This document shows, in pieces, positions 41,722 through 49,801 of a stretch of 64,000 nucleotides of DNA. Each line of letters opens with the position of its first letter. Within the stretch, counting starts at the first letter, position 1. Origin of the DNA: JACCTH01 sp050741915 (lineage in GTDB: Bacteria > Actinomycetota > Acidimicrobiia > Spongiisociales > ZC4RG35); contig JBOGEX010000058.1 of NCBI GenBank assembly GCA_050741915.1, positions 11,895 through 75,894 on the forward strand, written 5' to 3'. A program made the translations under genes and the position numbers. The notes under the pieces are model-generated. The model saw nothing but the letters and a program-made list of their open reading frames with translations, ran no database searches and was not told the origin of the DNA.

Positions 41722-42314
41722 CCTGGCTCAAGATCTGCGGACTCACTCGTGGACAGGATGTCAAAGCGGCCGAGAGCGCCGGCGCCGACGCCCTCGGCTT
41801 CGTCCTCGTCAATACCTCCCCGCGGGTTATCAACGTCGACGATGCCGCCCAACTCATCAAGCTGAGCGAGCTTCCCGCTTACCTCCTCACCAAAGACCTT
41901 CCCCCGACTGAATTGATCGCCGCAGCCCTCGCCACTGGTGCGAGCGGCGTCCAGCCATACGGGCTCCATGCTTCCGAAGCCGCCCAGGCGGCGACCGAGG
42001 TTGGGCTCAGCGTCCTCCGACCGGTCGGACCGGGCGACCGCCTCGCCGAGATTCCGCTCGACCAGTACCCGCTCTTCGATTCCAAGTCCAAGACCGGCGA
42101 AGGCAACGGCGGCCGGCTCTTCGACGCTCGCACCCTGCCGGCCACCGATCGCTCCTTCGTCCTGGCTGGCGGTCTCACCCCCGCCAATGTGGCCGGAGTC
42201 ATTTCGACAACTCACCCCTGGGGAGTCGACGTGTCCTCGGGGGTCGAGATTCGGCCGGGACAAAAGGACGAGAACCTGATCCGATTGTTTGTCGAAGCAG
42301 TTCGCGACGCATGA
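41718..42314 (+). CDS. trpF: N-(5'-phosphoribosyl)anthranilate isomerase
   Basis: TTG 41718 overlaps the trpC stop. The 198-residue protein has the catalytic Cys motif LKICGLT, SPRVI, GGLTPANV and WGVDVSSGVE, which are the PRAI signatures. The usual VQLHG is VQPYG here, and the LLD preceding the variable loop is LFDSKSK. The core catalytic Cys and Asp remain, so activity is expected. It catalyses the Amadori rearrangement of PRA to CdRP, the step before trpC. Confidence 0.93.
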   Translation: MTWLKICGLTRGQDVKAAESAGADALGFVLVNTSPRVINVDDAAQLIKLSELPAYLLTKDLPPTELIAAALATGASGVQPYGLHASEAAQAATEVGLSVLRPVGPGDRLAEIPLDQYPLFDSKSKTGEGNGGRLFDARTLPATDRSFVLAGGLTPANVAGVISTTHPWGVDVSSGVEIRPGQKDENLIRLFVEAVRDA

Positions 42315-43486
42315 CCTTGGGCGGGCGGCTGATCCGCCCAGATGAGCATGGGCGCTTCGGCGACTTCGGCGGTCGATTCGCACCGGAGACCCTCATGCCG
42401 GCTCTGGCCGAGCTGGAAGAGGAATTCGAAGCGGCCTGGAACGACGAAACCTTCGTGGCCGAGTTCCGCCGATGGCTGGTCGACTTCGTCGGGCGACCCA
42501 CGCCTCTCCAGGAAGCCCGTCGTTTGTCAGAGAAGCTCCGAGTCCGGGTGTTTCTCAAGAGAGAGGACCTCGCCCACACCGGCGCTCACAAGATCAACAA
42601 CGCCATCGGCCAGGCGCTCCTCGCCCATCGGATGGGAAAGCCCCGCGTTATCGCCGAAACGGGTGCCGGCCAACATGGAGTCGCCGCCGCTACCGCGGCC
42701 GCCGCCCTTGGTCTCGAGTGCGCCGTATTTATGGGAGTGGTCGATATCGAGCGGCAGGCGCTGAACGTGCAGCGGATGCGTCTCCTCGGGACCGAAGTGA
42801 TCCCGGTGAGTTCGGGGGCGGGGACCCTCAAGGATGCAGTTTCGGAGGCCATGCGGGATTGGGTCCGGACCGTCGAGGGCACCCACTACATAATCGGCTC
42901 GGTGGTCGGTCCCCATCCCTTTCCCTGGATGGTGCGGGAGTTTCAGAAGGTGATCGGCGAGGAGTGCATCGATCAGCTTTCGGAGTTGCCCGACGTTGCT
43001 GTCGCCTGTGTCGGGGGAGGATCGAATTCGATTGGGCTCTTCTATCCGTTGCTCGAAACCGAGGTCGAGTTGGTCGGGATTGAAGCCGGAGGGGAAGGTC
43101 TTGAAACCGGCCGTCACGGTGCTTCCATCGCGGCCGGTAGACCCGGGGTCCTCCACGGAACTCGGACACTGCTGCTCCAAGACGACGAGGGTCAGGTGCA
43201 GGAAGCGCATTCGATCTCGGCCGGTCTCGACTATCCGGGGGTGGGTCCCGAGCACGCCTATTTGGCCGGAGCCGGGCTGGTGATCTACGAGTCCGCCACC
43301 GATCGCGAGGCTCTCGCCGCCGTCGACCTGCTCTCCCAAACCGAGGGCATCATCCCCGCCCTGGAGTCGGCTCACGCACTTGCCTGGGTCACTCGCAACG
43401 CCGAGCGCCTGCAAGGGAAGACCGTCCTCGTCGGCTTGTCGGGGCGAGGCGACAAGGACCTCGCCACTATCGCCGCCGCCAGTTGA
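42311..43486 (+). CDS. trpB: Tryptophan synthase beta subunit
   Basis: The 391-residue PLP enzyme begins with FGDFGGRFAPETLMPALAEL. It carries the cofactor lysine in HTGAHKINNAIGQAL (Lys94), AETGAGQHGVAAATAAA and the phosphate loop VACVGGGSNSIG. It condenses indole with serine, receiving indole through a tunnel from TrpA. Its length and adjacency to trpA indicate the standard TrpB1 type. Its stop overlaps the trpA start by four bases. Confidence 0.97.
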   Translation: MTLGGRLIRPDEHGRFGDFGGRFAPETLMPALAELEEEFEAAWNDETFVAEFRRWLVDFVGRPTPLQEARRLSEKLRVRVFLKREDLAHTGAHKINNAIGQALLAHRMGKPRVIAETGAGQHGVAAATAAAALGLECAVFMGVVDIERQALNVQRMRLLGTEVIPVSSGAGTLKDAVSEAMRDWVRTVEGTHYIIGSVVGPHPFPWMVREFQKVIGEECIDQLSELPDVAVACVGGGSNSIGLFYPLLETEVELVGIEAGGEGLETGRHGASIAAGRPGVLHGTRTLLLQDDEGQVQEAHSISAGLDYPGVGPEHAYLAGAGLVIYESATDREALAAVDLLSQTEGIIPALESAHALAWVTRNAERLQGKTVLVGLSGRGDKDLATIAAAS

Positions 43487-44286
43487 ACGGTCAAGACCAG
43501 ATCCGAGCAATCCTCGGCGGAACCAAAGGTCCGGCGCTGCTGCCGTATCTCACCGCCGGTCTTCCCAGTCCGGAGGACTCCGGCGACCTCTTTGCCGCCA
43601 TGGCCGAGGCGGGAGCCGATGCTTTCGAGGTCGGAGTTCCATACTCGGACCCGTTGATGGATGGCCCGGTCATCATGGCCGGAGGCGAAGCAGCCCTCGC
43701 TGCCGGGACCACCAGGGCGGTCGCCCTCGACATCGTCAAACAGGTAGTGGAACGGACCGGGAGGCCAGTGCTGGCGATGACCTACGCCAACCCGGTGATG
43801 CAGCGGGGATGGGACGCTTACGCCGACGACGTGGCGTTAGCCGGGGGATCGGGGATCATCGTTCCCGACCTCCCCTTCGAGGAGAGCCAACCGCTGCGAG
43901 CAGCCTGCGAAGTACGGGGTATCGGCCTAGTGCAGTTCGTTTCTCCGACCACTCCGTCAGAGCGGATGAAGAAGGTGGCCGCAGTTGATCCGGTCTTTAT
44001 CTATGGGGTGGCCGATATGGGAGTGACGGGCGAGCGGGCGGAGCGGAGTCCCCACGCCCGCGCCCTCTCCGAAAGAGTTCGCGCCCTGACAGACGTTCCG
44101 CTCGTGTTTGGCGTCGGCATCTCCACGCCCGAGCAAGCAGCGGCGGTCGCTTCATTGGCCGACGGCGTCATTGTCGGCACCGCCATCGTTCGCAGGGTGC
44201 TCGAGTCCTCTGATTCCGAAGCAGCGGCCACAGCGCTCGCCACGACGGTGCGGGATTTCAAGCAGGCGCTAACGGGCCCGACCTAA
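43483..44286 (+). CDS. trpA: Tryptophan synthase alpha subunit
   Basis: TTG 43483 overlaps the trpB stop (TTGA). The 267-residue TIM barrel has LPYLTAGLPSPE, the catalytic Glu and Asp in DAFEVGVPYSDPLMDGP, MTYANPVMQRG, FVSPTTPSERM and the phosphate-binding PLVFGVGISTPEQAAAV. It splits indole-3-glycerol phosphate to indole and glyceraldehyde-3-phosphate. It ends the trpCFBA block and is followed by a large inverted repeat at 44289-44378. Confidence 0.96.
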   Translation: MNGQDQIRAILGGTKGPALLPYLTAGLPSPEDSGDLFAAMAEAGADAFEVGVPYSDPLMDGPVIMAGGEAALAAGTTRAVALDIVKQVVERTGRPVLAMTYANPVMQRGWDAYADDVALAGGSGIIVPDLPFEESQPLRAACEVRGIGLVQFVSPTTPSERMKKVAAVDPVFIYGVADMGVTGERAERSPHARALSERVRALTDVPLVFGVGISTPEQAAAVASLADGVIVGTAIVRRVLESSDSEAAATALATTVRDFKQALTGPT

Positions 44287-44288
44287 AC

Positions 44289-44378
44289 GCAACGGCCACC
44301 GTCTACGCCCGTCATCCTGAGCCAGGGAGTGGGGGAGTGGGGGATGCGGCAAAGGATGGGGACTCGGGTGGCCGTTGC
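44289..44378. repeat. 12-base perfect inverted repeat after trpA
   Basis: GCAACGGCCACC (44289-44300) and GGTGGCCGTTGC (44367-44378) are perfect complements with 66 bases between them. The left arm begins only three bases after the trpA stop. The loop has two copies of GTGGGGGA. It may be a degenerate mobile element or an unusual transcript end; there is no following T-run. Confidence 0.55.
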
Positions 44379-44429
44379 TAATTACAACCATAGTAATAGG
44401 GTCTAGTCACTCCTGGATTTGTTCATCTC

Positions 44430-44530
44430 TCGCCCCAGCGAGCGGAGCGAGCGTTGGAGGGAGTGGCCCGAAGGGCCGAGGGGGATCCCCCTCCCCGGCT
44501 GCGCCGGGACTCCCCCCTGCTGGGGGAGAA
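44430..44530. repeat. GC-rich palindromic cluster including repeat family E
   Basis: Three small dyads follow each other: GCGAGCGGAGCGAGCG, GGCCCGAAGGGCC and CCCCCTCCCCGGCTGCGCCG with a downstream CCCCCCTGCTGGGGG. The last matches family E at 2358-2398 and 11031-11125. It lies between trpA and tRNA-Leu and could terminate transcription from either side. Confidence 0.6.
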
Positions 44531-44534
44531 AAAG

Positions 44535-44618
44535 TGCCGGAGGCGGGACTCGAACCCGCACGTGGTTTCCCACAATGGATTTTGAGTCCATCTCGGCTGC
44601 CAATTTCGACACTCCGGC
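44535..44618 (-). tRNA. tRNA-Leu (anticodon CAA)
   Basis: On the minus strand an 84-base cloverleaf starts GCCGGAG and ends CTCCGGC plus discriminator A. The anticodon loop is CTCAAAA with anticodon CAA between TGGA and TCCA arms. A long variable arm (GTGGGAAACCAC) marks a class II tRNA, and the T-arm is GCGGG-TTCGAGT-CCCGC. CCA is not encoded. Confidence 0.93.
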
Positions 44619-44781
44619 GCAGGAGGAATTCTAAAGGTTTGGGGGTCAGCGCAGCACACCGAGAATGATTGAGAACCCCACCGCTACAGAGATCCGCGGC
44701 AAGTCGTAGAGCTGGTGTAGGTGGCGCCCCTTCAGGAGCCGTGATCACAGCCCGATCATTGTCGCTGATGAGCAGGTCATC

Positions 44782-44811
44782 TTGACCTAATCGTCCCTCA
44801 GGCTCTTTATC
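44782..44811 (+). promoter_or_regulatory. Candidate promoter for the 44820 gene (possibly leaderless)
   Basis: TTGACC (44782-44787), an 18-base spacer and TTTATC (44806-44811) end eight bases before the ATG at 44820. The first transcribed base could be the A of ATG. No ribosome-binding site is seen. Confidence 0.45.
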
Positions 44812-44819
44812 GTGGGGCC

Positions 44820-45092
44820 ATGTTGAGGCGGACCGAGCGACGATTGCTAAAGGTGCTCGACGAGCTCGAGAACCTGGCCGAGCAGCATCGCATTGTCGAG
44901 GCCGAGCTGACGGCCCATACCCACATCAACGACGATGCCCAACGCGACGCCGCCTTGGGGATCGACCGCCTGGAGGCAACCGCCACTCGCAACGAGGTCA
45001 TGCGGTTCATGCGGCTCCTGGCCGCCATCGAGGCTCGACAAAAGCGACTGCTCGAGGTCAGGGCCAAACTCACTTCCCAGCTGAAGACTTGA
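44820..45092 (+). CDS. Small coiled-coil protein of unknown function, upstream of polA
   Basis: The 90-residue protein is almost entirely helical and charged (RRLLKVLDELENLAEQHRIV and EVMRFMRLLAAIEARQKRLL), with heptad-like leucines that suggest a coiled coil. It has no membrane segment or cysteine. I do not recognise the family. It precedes polA by 20 bases on the same strand and may share a message with it. Confidence 0.65.
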   Translation: MLRRTERRLLKVLDELENLAEQHRIVEAELTAHTHINDDAQRDAALGIDRLEATATRNEVMRFMRLLAAIEARQKRLLEVRAKLTSQLKT

Positions 45093-45112
45093 TCCCCGTT
45101 AGGTAGGAGAGG

Positions 45113-47743
45113 ATGCCCACCCTCGCACTCCTCGACGGAAACTCCATCGCCTACCGGGCCTTCTTCGCCCTGCCCCCCGATCTCGCCACCAGATCCGGGC
45201 AGATCACTAACGCCGCCTACGGCTTTACTCGCATGCTCATCAAGCTGTTGGGAGATCACAGCCCTGACTCGGTCGTAGTCGCTTGGGACGTCTCCCGACA
45301 GACTTTCCGATCGGGCGAGTACCCCGCCTACAAGGCCCAACGCGAGGCAGCGCCCGACGGCTTCAAATCCCAGCTGCCGTTGATCGGGGCGGTGCTCGAC
45401 GTGCTCGAGATTCCCCAGCTTCGCCTTGAGGGTTATGAAGCCGACGATCTCATCGCCTCGATCTCCGAGCATGCGGCCAAAGCCGGCTGGGATGTGCTCT
45501 TGGTCACCGGTGACCGCGACGCCTTCCAGTTGATCGATGACCACCTCAAGGTGCTCTACACCCGCCGCGGCATCACCGATGTCGTGGTGGCCGACGCTGG
45601 ATATGTCGCCGATCGCTACGGGATCCGGCCTGATCAGTACGTTGAATACGCCGCTCTGCGGGGTGACAGCTCCGACAACCTTCCCGGCGTCCCCGGCGTC
45701 GGGGAGAAAACCGCCACCAAGCTCGTTGCCGAGCACGGAAGCCTCGAGGGCATCTACGCCCATCTCGACCAGCAGCCGCCGCGGCTTCGACAGAACCTGG
45801 CCCAACATCGAGAGCAGGTCTTTCTCAACCGACGTCTCATGCGATTGGTGCGCGATCTCGCGATCGACATCGACCTCGAGGAGGTGAGGCGGGGAGCATG
45901 GGACCGCGACGCCGCCAAAGAGCTATTCGAGAGCCTGGAGTTCTACAGTCTTTGGGAGGATCTGCTCGATGTCCAACCAGCGGCGGGTGTCGGGCCCGCC
46001 GGCGCCGTGCTCGCCACCGAGACCCGCCAGATCACCCGCGCCGACGAAGTTGCCGGCCTCGCCGATTCCACCCGGCCACTGGTCATCGACCTGATCGGAC
46101 CCGAACCGTGGGGAGTGGCGATCTTCCTCGACGATGGAGAAGCGGCGGCCATTCCTCTTGACGGCCTTGAACCCCTGCGCCCGGCCTTGGCCAGCCCCGA
46201 GCAGGCGAAGGCCACCCACGACGGGAAGACGATGATCCGCTCGTTGTTGAGAGCCGGATTCGAGGTGAATGGCCTTGACTTCGATAGCGCCCTTGCCTCC
46301 TACCTCCTCAACCCGGCCGCCCGCGACTATGACCTCGAGGCAGTGGCTGCGCGTTATCTCAAGCTCGAGCTCGAATCAGTCGATCAGGCCGCCATTCGCA
46401 AAGCCCAAGGCACCCTCGATCTTGTCGGCGGCCCCGACCTAGACAGGGCCGGTCGCCGGGTGGAAGCTGTGGCTCGCCTCAAAGAAGTCCTTCAAGCCGA
46501 ACTATCCGCTCGCGATGAACTCGACCTCTATCGCCGTTTCGAGCTACCCCTCGTCCCGGTCCTGGCACGGATGGAGCATGCCGGGATCGGAATCGATCGA
46601 GCGTATCTCGAAGACATGGGCCTCGATCTGCGAACCCGGCTCTCCGAACTGGAACGGAAGGTGCATCAGGAGGCAGGGGAGGTGTTCAACATCAACTCCA
46701 CCAACAAGCTCCGAGAAATCCTCTACGAACGTCTCCAGCTTCCGGTGTTGAAAAAGACCTCAACCGGCGCTCCCTCCACCGATGCCTCGGTTCTCGAAAA
46801 ACTGGCCGAAAGCCATCCGATGGTCGGCCACCTCCTGGCATATCGAGAATTGGAGAAGCTCCGCTCGACTTATGTCGACGGTTACCTGCCTCTGATCACG
46901 TCCGAGGGACGAATCCACACCCGTTTCAACCAGATGGCCGCCACCACCGGACGGCTCTCCTCCGACACGCCCAACCTGCAGAATCTCCCGGTCCGCTCGG
47001 AGACCGGAAAGACCGTTCGCCGGGCATTCATCCCCCGGCCGGGATGGACCTTCCTCGTCGCCGACTACAGCCAGATCGAGCTCCGGGTGCTGGCGCACTT
47101 GAGCAGGGACCCGGGCCTCCTCGAGGCCTTCGGCTCGGCGACCGACATCCACACCGCCACCGCGGCGCGGGTCTTCTCCGTTCCCGCCCATCAGGTCAGC
47201 ACCGAGATGCGGAGGCGGGCAAAAACGATCAATTTCGGGTTGCTGTATGGCATGGAAGCGTTTGGCTTGGCGGATCGATTGGGGATCACTCGCGACGAGG
47301 CGCGGCATCATATCGACGAGTACTTCGCCCAGTTCCCCGACGTCAAGGCGTTTATGGACGGAGTCGTCACCCAGGCTCGCAACCAGGGTTACACCACCAC
47401 CTTGTTTGGTCGCCGGCGCTACCTCCCGGAGCTGAAGAGCGACAACTTCCGCATCCGCCAAATGGGGGAGCGAATGGCACTCAACGCCCCGGTTCAGGGG
47501 ACCGCCGCCGACATCATCAAACGGGCGATGATCGACCTCGACGCTGCCCTCACCGAAAAGGGCCTGGAGACCACCCTCCTGCTCCAGATCCACGACGAGC
47601 TCATCCTCGAATCGCCACCCCATGAGCTCGAACAAGCCATTGCACTGACAAAAGAAGTCATGGAGGGTGTGGTCGGCCTCGCAGTTCCCTTGGTCGTCGA
47701 CATCTCCACTGGCAAGAACTTGGCCGAGGTCAAACGCCATTGA
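45113..47743 (+). CDS. polA: DNA polymerase I
   Basis: The 876-residue protein has an N-terminal 5'-3' exonuclease domain (TLALLDGNSIAYRAFFALP, VVAWDVSRQTFRSGEYPAYK, GVPGVGEKTATKL) and a C-terminal family A polymerase. The polymerase motifs are A VADYSQIELRVLAHLS, B RRRAKTINFGLLYGMEAFGL and C LLLQIHDELILESP. The central 3'-5' exonuclease domain looks inactive: the first metal-binding pair reads LVIDLIG with the Glu lost, and the second site reads HDGKTMIRSL without its Asp. It fills gaps and removes RNA primers. Start codon ATG 45113 follows GGAGAGG. Confidence 0.96.
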   Translation: MPTLALLDGNSIAYRAFFALPPDLATRSGQITNAAYGFTRMLIKLLGDHSPDSVVVAWDVSRQTFRSGEYPAYKAQREAAPDGFKSQLPLIGAVLDVLEIPQLRLEGYEADDLIASISEHAAKAGWDVLLVTGDRDAFQLIDDHLKVLYTRRGITDVVVADAGYVADRYGIRPDQYVEYAALRGDSSDNLPGVPGVGEKTATKLVAEHGSLEGIYAHLDQQPPRLRQNLAQHREQVFLNRRLMRLVRDLAIDIDLEEVRRGAWDRDAAKELFESLEFYSLWEDLLDVQPAAGVGPAGAVLATETRQITRADEVAGLADSTRPLVIDLIGPEPWGVAIFLDDGEAAAIPLDGLEPLRPALASPEQAKATHDGKTMIRSLLRAGFEVNGLDFDSALASYLLNPAARDYDLEAVAARYLKLELESVDQAAIRKAQGTLDLVGGPDLDRAGRRVEAVARLKEVLQAELSARDELDLYRRFELPLVPVLARMEHAGIGIDRAYLEDMGLDLRTRLSELERKVHQEAGEVFNINSTNKLREILYERLQLPVLKKTSTGAPSTDASVLEKLAESHPMVGHLLAYRELEKLRSTYVDGYLPLITSEGRIHTRFNQMAATTGRLSSDTPNLQNLPVRSETGKTVRRAFIPRPGWTFLVADYSQIELRVLAHLSRDPGLLEAFGSATDIHTATAARVFSVPAHQVSTEMRRRAKTINFGLLYGMEAFGLADRLGITRDEARHHIDEYFAQFPDVKAFMDGVVTQARNQGYTTTLFGRRRYLPELKSDNFRIRQMGERMALNAPVQGTAADIIKRAMIDLDAALTEKGLETTLLLQIHDELILESPPHELEQAIALTKEVMEGVVGLAVPLVVDISTGKNLAEVKRH

Positions 47744-47779
47744 ACAAGGTCCCGATACAAGACTCACCCGCCAAAATCT

Positions 47780-47885
47780 AAATTCGGTCGCCCACGCCCG
47801 CCTTCTGGCTAATCCGGTCGCTGGCGACCGAGTACCGGGCGCCCGCAACCGAATTTGCCAGCAAGCGTTCGTCAATGACCGAATT
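47780..47885. repeat. 106-base terminal-inverted-repeat element, family B copy 2
   Basis: It begins AAATTCGGTCGCCC and ends TCAATGACCGAATT. Reverse-complemented, it aligns end to end with 15284-15390, including CGAACGCTT and GGCGCCCGGT. An extra internal AACCGAATTTGCCAGC resembles a nested end. Between its right end and the rpsA promoter nothing else is recognised. Confidence 0.8.
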
Positions 47886-48037
47886 AAGTGGTGAGAAGGG
47901 GTGGCTTGGGGCGATTCGGCTGGAGCTAAGACATTTATCGTGCGCAGGGGCAACCTTCGATGGTTGGTTCGAGCGAGGACACTGGACTCTGACCAGCCAA
48001 ATTGACCCACCACCGGATTCCTTTTCGGTTGTGACTC

Positions 48038-48067
48038 TTGAGCGTTCGCCTCCTGGCCTGGTAAAGT
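48038..48067 (+). promoter_or_regulatory. Candidate promoter of rpsA
   Basis: TTGAGC (48038-48043) and TAAAGT (48062-48067) are separated by 18 bases, about 80 bases before the rpsA start. A ribosome-binding site GGAGG follows at 48127-48131. This is the best sigma-70-type match in the 402-base gap. Confidence 0.5.
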
Positions 48068-48145
48068 CAAAAAAGCTCCGTTGGCAGATGAGCTCTTGCT
48101 CGGTCCATCGGAACTAAATCCCCTTTGGAGGAAACAAACCCACTC

Positions 48146-49558
48146 ATGTCCACAGACACCGAAGCCGCGCCGTCCACGCCGGCGCCCGAGACCAACGGCA
48201 CCGCCCCCGAACCGGTGACCGAGCCAACCACCGAAGCTTCCGAGACCGCCGCCACCGGCGAGCCCTCATCGGAGCCACCCGAGCCGAAAGCGACTCCGAA
48301 CGAGCAGGCTCCGAGCGTGGAAGCGCCTACCGAGATGGACGATTTTGAGACCGCCATCAATCAAACCGTGGTCGGGTTTCGGGAAGGCGACATCGTCGAA
48401 GGCAGAGTGGTCTCAGTGGACGCCGACGGCGCCATGGTCGATGTGGGTTACAAGTCCGAGGGCCTGATCCCCACCGAAGAGCTTTCCATCCGGGCCAACA
48501 TCGACCCCTCGACCATCGTCTCGGTGGGAGACAAGGTCGAGGCCCTGGTCCTCAACAAGGAGGACGACGAGGGGCGACTCATCCTCTCGAAGAAGCGTGC
48601 CCAGTACGAGCGGGCCTGGGGTCGAGTCCAGGAGACCACCGAGGCCGGAGGAACCGTCAAAGGGACGGTCATCGAAGTCGTCAAGGGTGGCCTCATCGTC
48701 GACATCGGTCTACGGGGCTTTTTGCCCGCCTCCCTTGTCGACATGCGCCGGGTGCGCGACCTCGATCCTTTCATCGGCACCGAGATCGAGGCCAAGGTCA
48801 TCGAGCTCGACCGCAATCGCAACAACGTCGTCCTCTCCCGGCGGGCCTACCTGGAAGAAGAGCAAGCCGAGCAGCGGGCCGCCTTCCTCGACGATCTGCA
48901 GGTAGGGGAGAACCGCCCCGGGGTGGTTTCTTCGGTCGTCAACTTCGGAGCCTTCGTCGACCTGGGGGGAATGGACGGCTTGGTCCATGTCTCGGAAATG
49001 TCATGGCAACACATCTCTCATCCTTCAGAGATGGTGAAAGTCGGCGACAAGGTCAGCGTTAAGGTGCTCGAGGTCGATCGGGAGCGGGAGCGCATCTCCC
49101 TCTCGATCCGCCAGACCCTCGAGGATCCGTGGGAGGTTTTCTCCCGGGAAGCCAATGTCGGCGATGTGGTCGACGGAGTCGTGACCAAGACCGTACCTTT
49201 CGGAGCCTTCGTCTCCGTGGCCGATGGGGTCGAAGGCCTGGTCCACGTTTCCGAGATCGCTATCCATCGGGTGGAGTCGCCCGAGCTCGAGCTCTCGATC
49301 AATCAACCCGTGCGGGTGAAAATCACCGAGAAGGAAGACGAGCGCCGGCGGATCAGCCTCTCGATCAAGCAGGCTCTGCCCGAATGGCAGGAGCGCAGCA
49401 CGGCGCAACAGCCGGGCCCGGCCAAGCGCACTCCCAAGCGTGAGTTCGAGCGGGAGTTCGGTCCGGGGGCGGCCGCCGAGCCGGAGCCCATTGCGGTCGA
49501 CGCCTCCCTCGAGGCGATCCTGCAGGAGCTGAAAGAGCGCGGAATCGGTCGACGTTAG
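48146..49558 (+). CDS. rpsA: 30S ribosomal protein S1
   Basis: ATG 48146 is preferred because GGAGG sits 14 bases upstream; the frame is open slightly further. The 470-residue protein starts with an acidic Ala/Pro/Thr-rich tail (about 60 residues) and has four S1 RNA-binding repeats. They start near GDIVEGRVVSVDADGAMVDV, GGTVKGTVIEVVKGGLIVDI, RPGVVSSVVNFGAFVDL and GDVVDGVVTKTVPFGAFVSV. Four repeats is the usual Gram-positive form, against six in Escherichia coli. It helps bind mRNA to the small subunit. Confidence 0.95.
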   Translation: MSTDTEAAPSTPAPETNGTAPEPVTEPTTEASETAATGEPSSEPPEPKATPNEQAPSVEAPTEMDDFETAINQTVVGFREGDIVEGRVVSVDADGAMVDVGYKSEGLIPTEELSIRANIDPSTIVSVGDKVEALVLNKEDDEGRLILSKKRAQYERAWGRVQETTEAGGTVKGTVIEVVKGGLIVDIGLRGFLPASLVDMRRVRDLDPFIGTEIEAKVIELDRNRNNVVLSRRAYLEEEQAEQRAAFLDDLQVGENRPGVVSSVVNFGAFVDLGGMDGLVHVSEMSWQHISHPSEMVKVGDKVSVKVLEVDRERERISLSIRQTLEDPWEVFSREANVGDVVDGVVTKTVPFGAFVSVADGVEGLVHVSEIAIHRVESPELELSINQPVRVKITEKEDERRRISLSIKQALPEWQERSTAQQPGPAKRTPKREFEREFGPGAAAEPEPIAVDASLEAILQELKERGIGRR

Positions 49559-49801
49559 GTCGTCCGGTCCTTGACCGTACTAGTCCTGTCTGCGACCCTT
49601 ACGCCTGACTTGTTTTACGGCCGAAGCCAGCAGGCCACGCCGGCACCCCGCGCAGTCCGAACATTCCGAGCGTTCCCTAATGAAGAAGGCTCAAGACGGG
49701 CTTGCGCCGAGTCGAATAACAACCGAGAACTAGCTACGAGCTGCGGGTCAATTGGAGGAATTCTCTGAGAGAGTCCAAAGCATTTCGACAAGGAGTCCTG
49801 G

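Noticed and set aside
46760..48070. 436-codon frame antisense to polA running into the rpsA upstream region
   Set aside because: It crosses the family B repeat and has no domain; polA on the other strand is certain.
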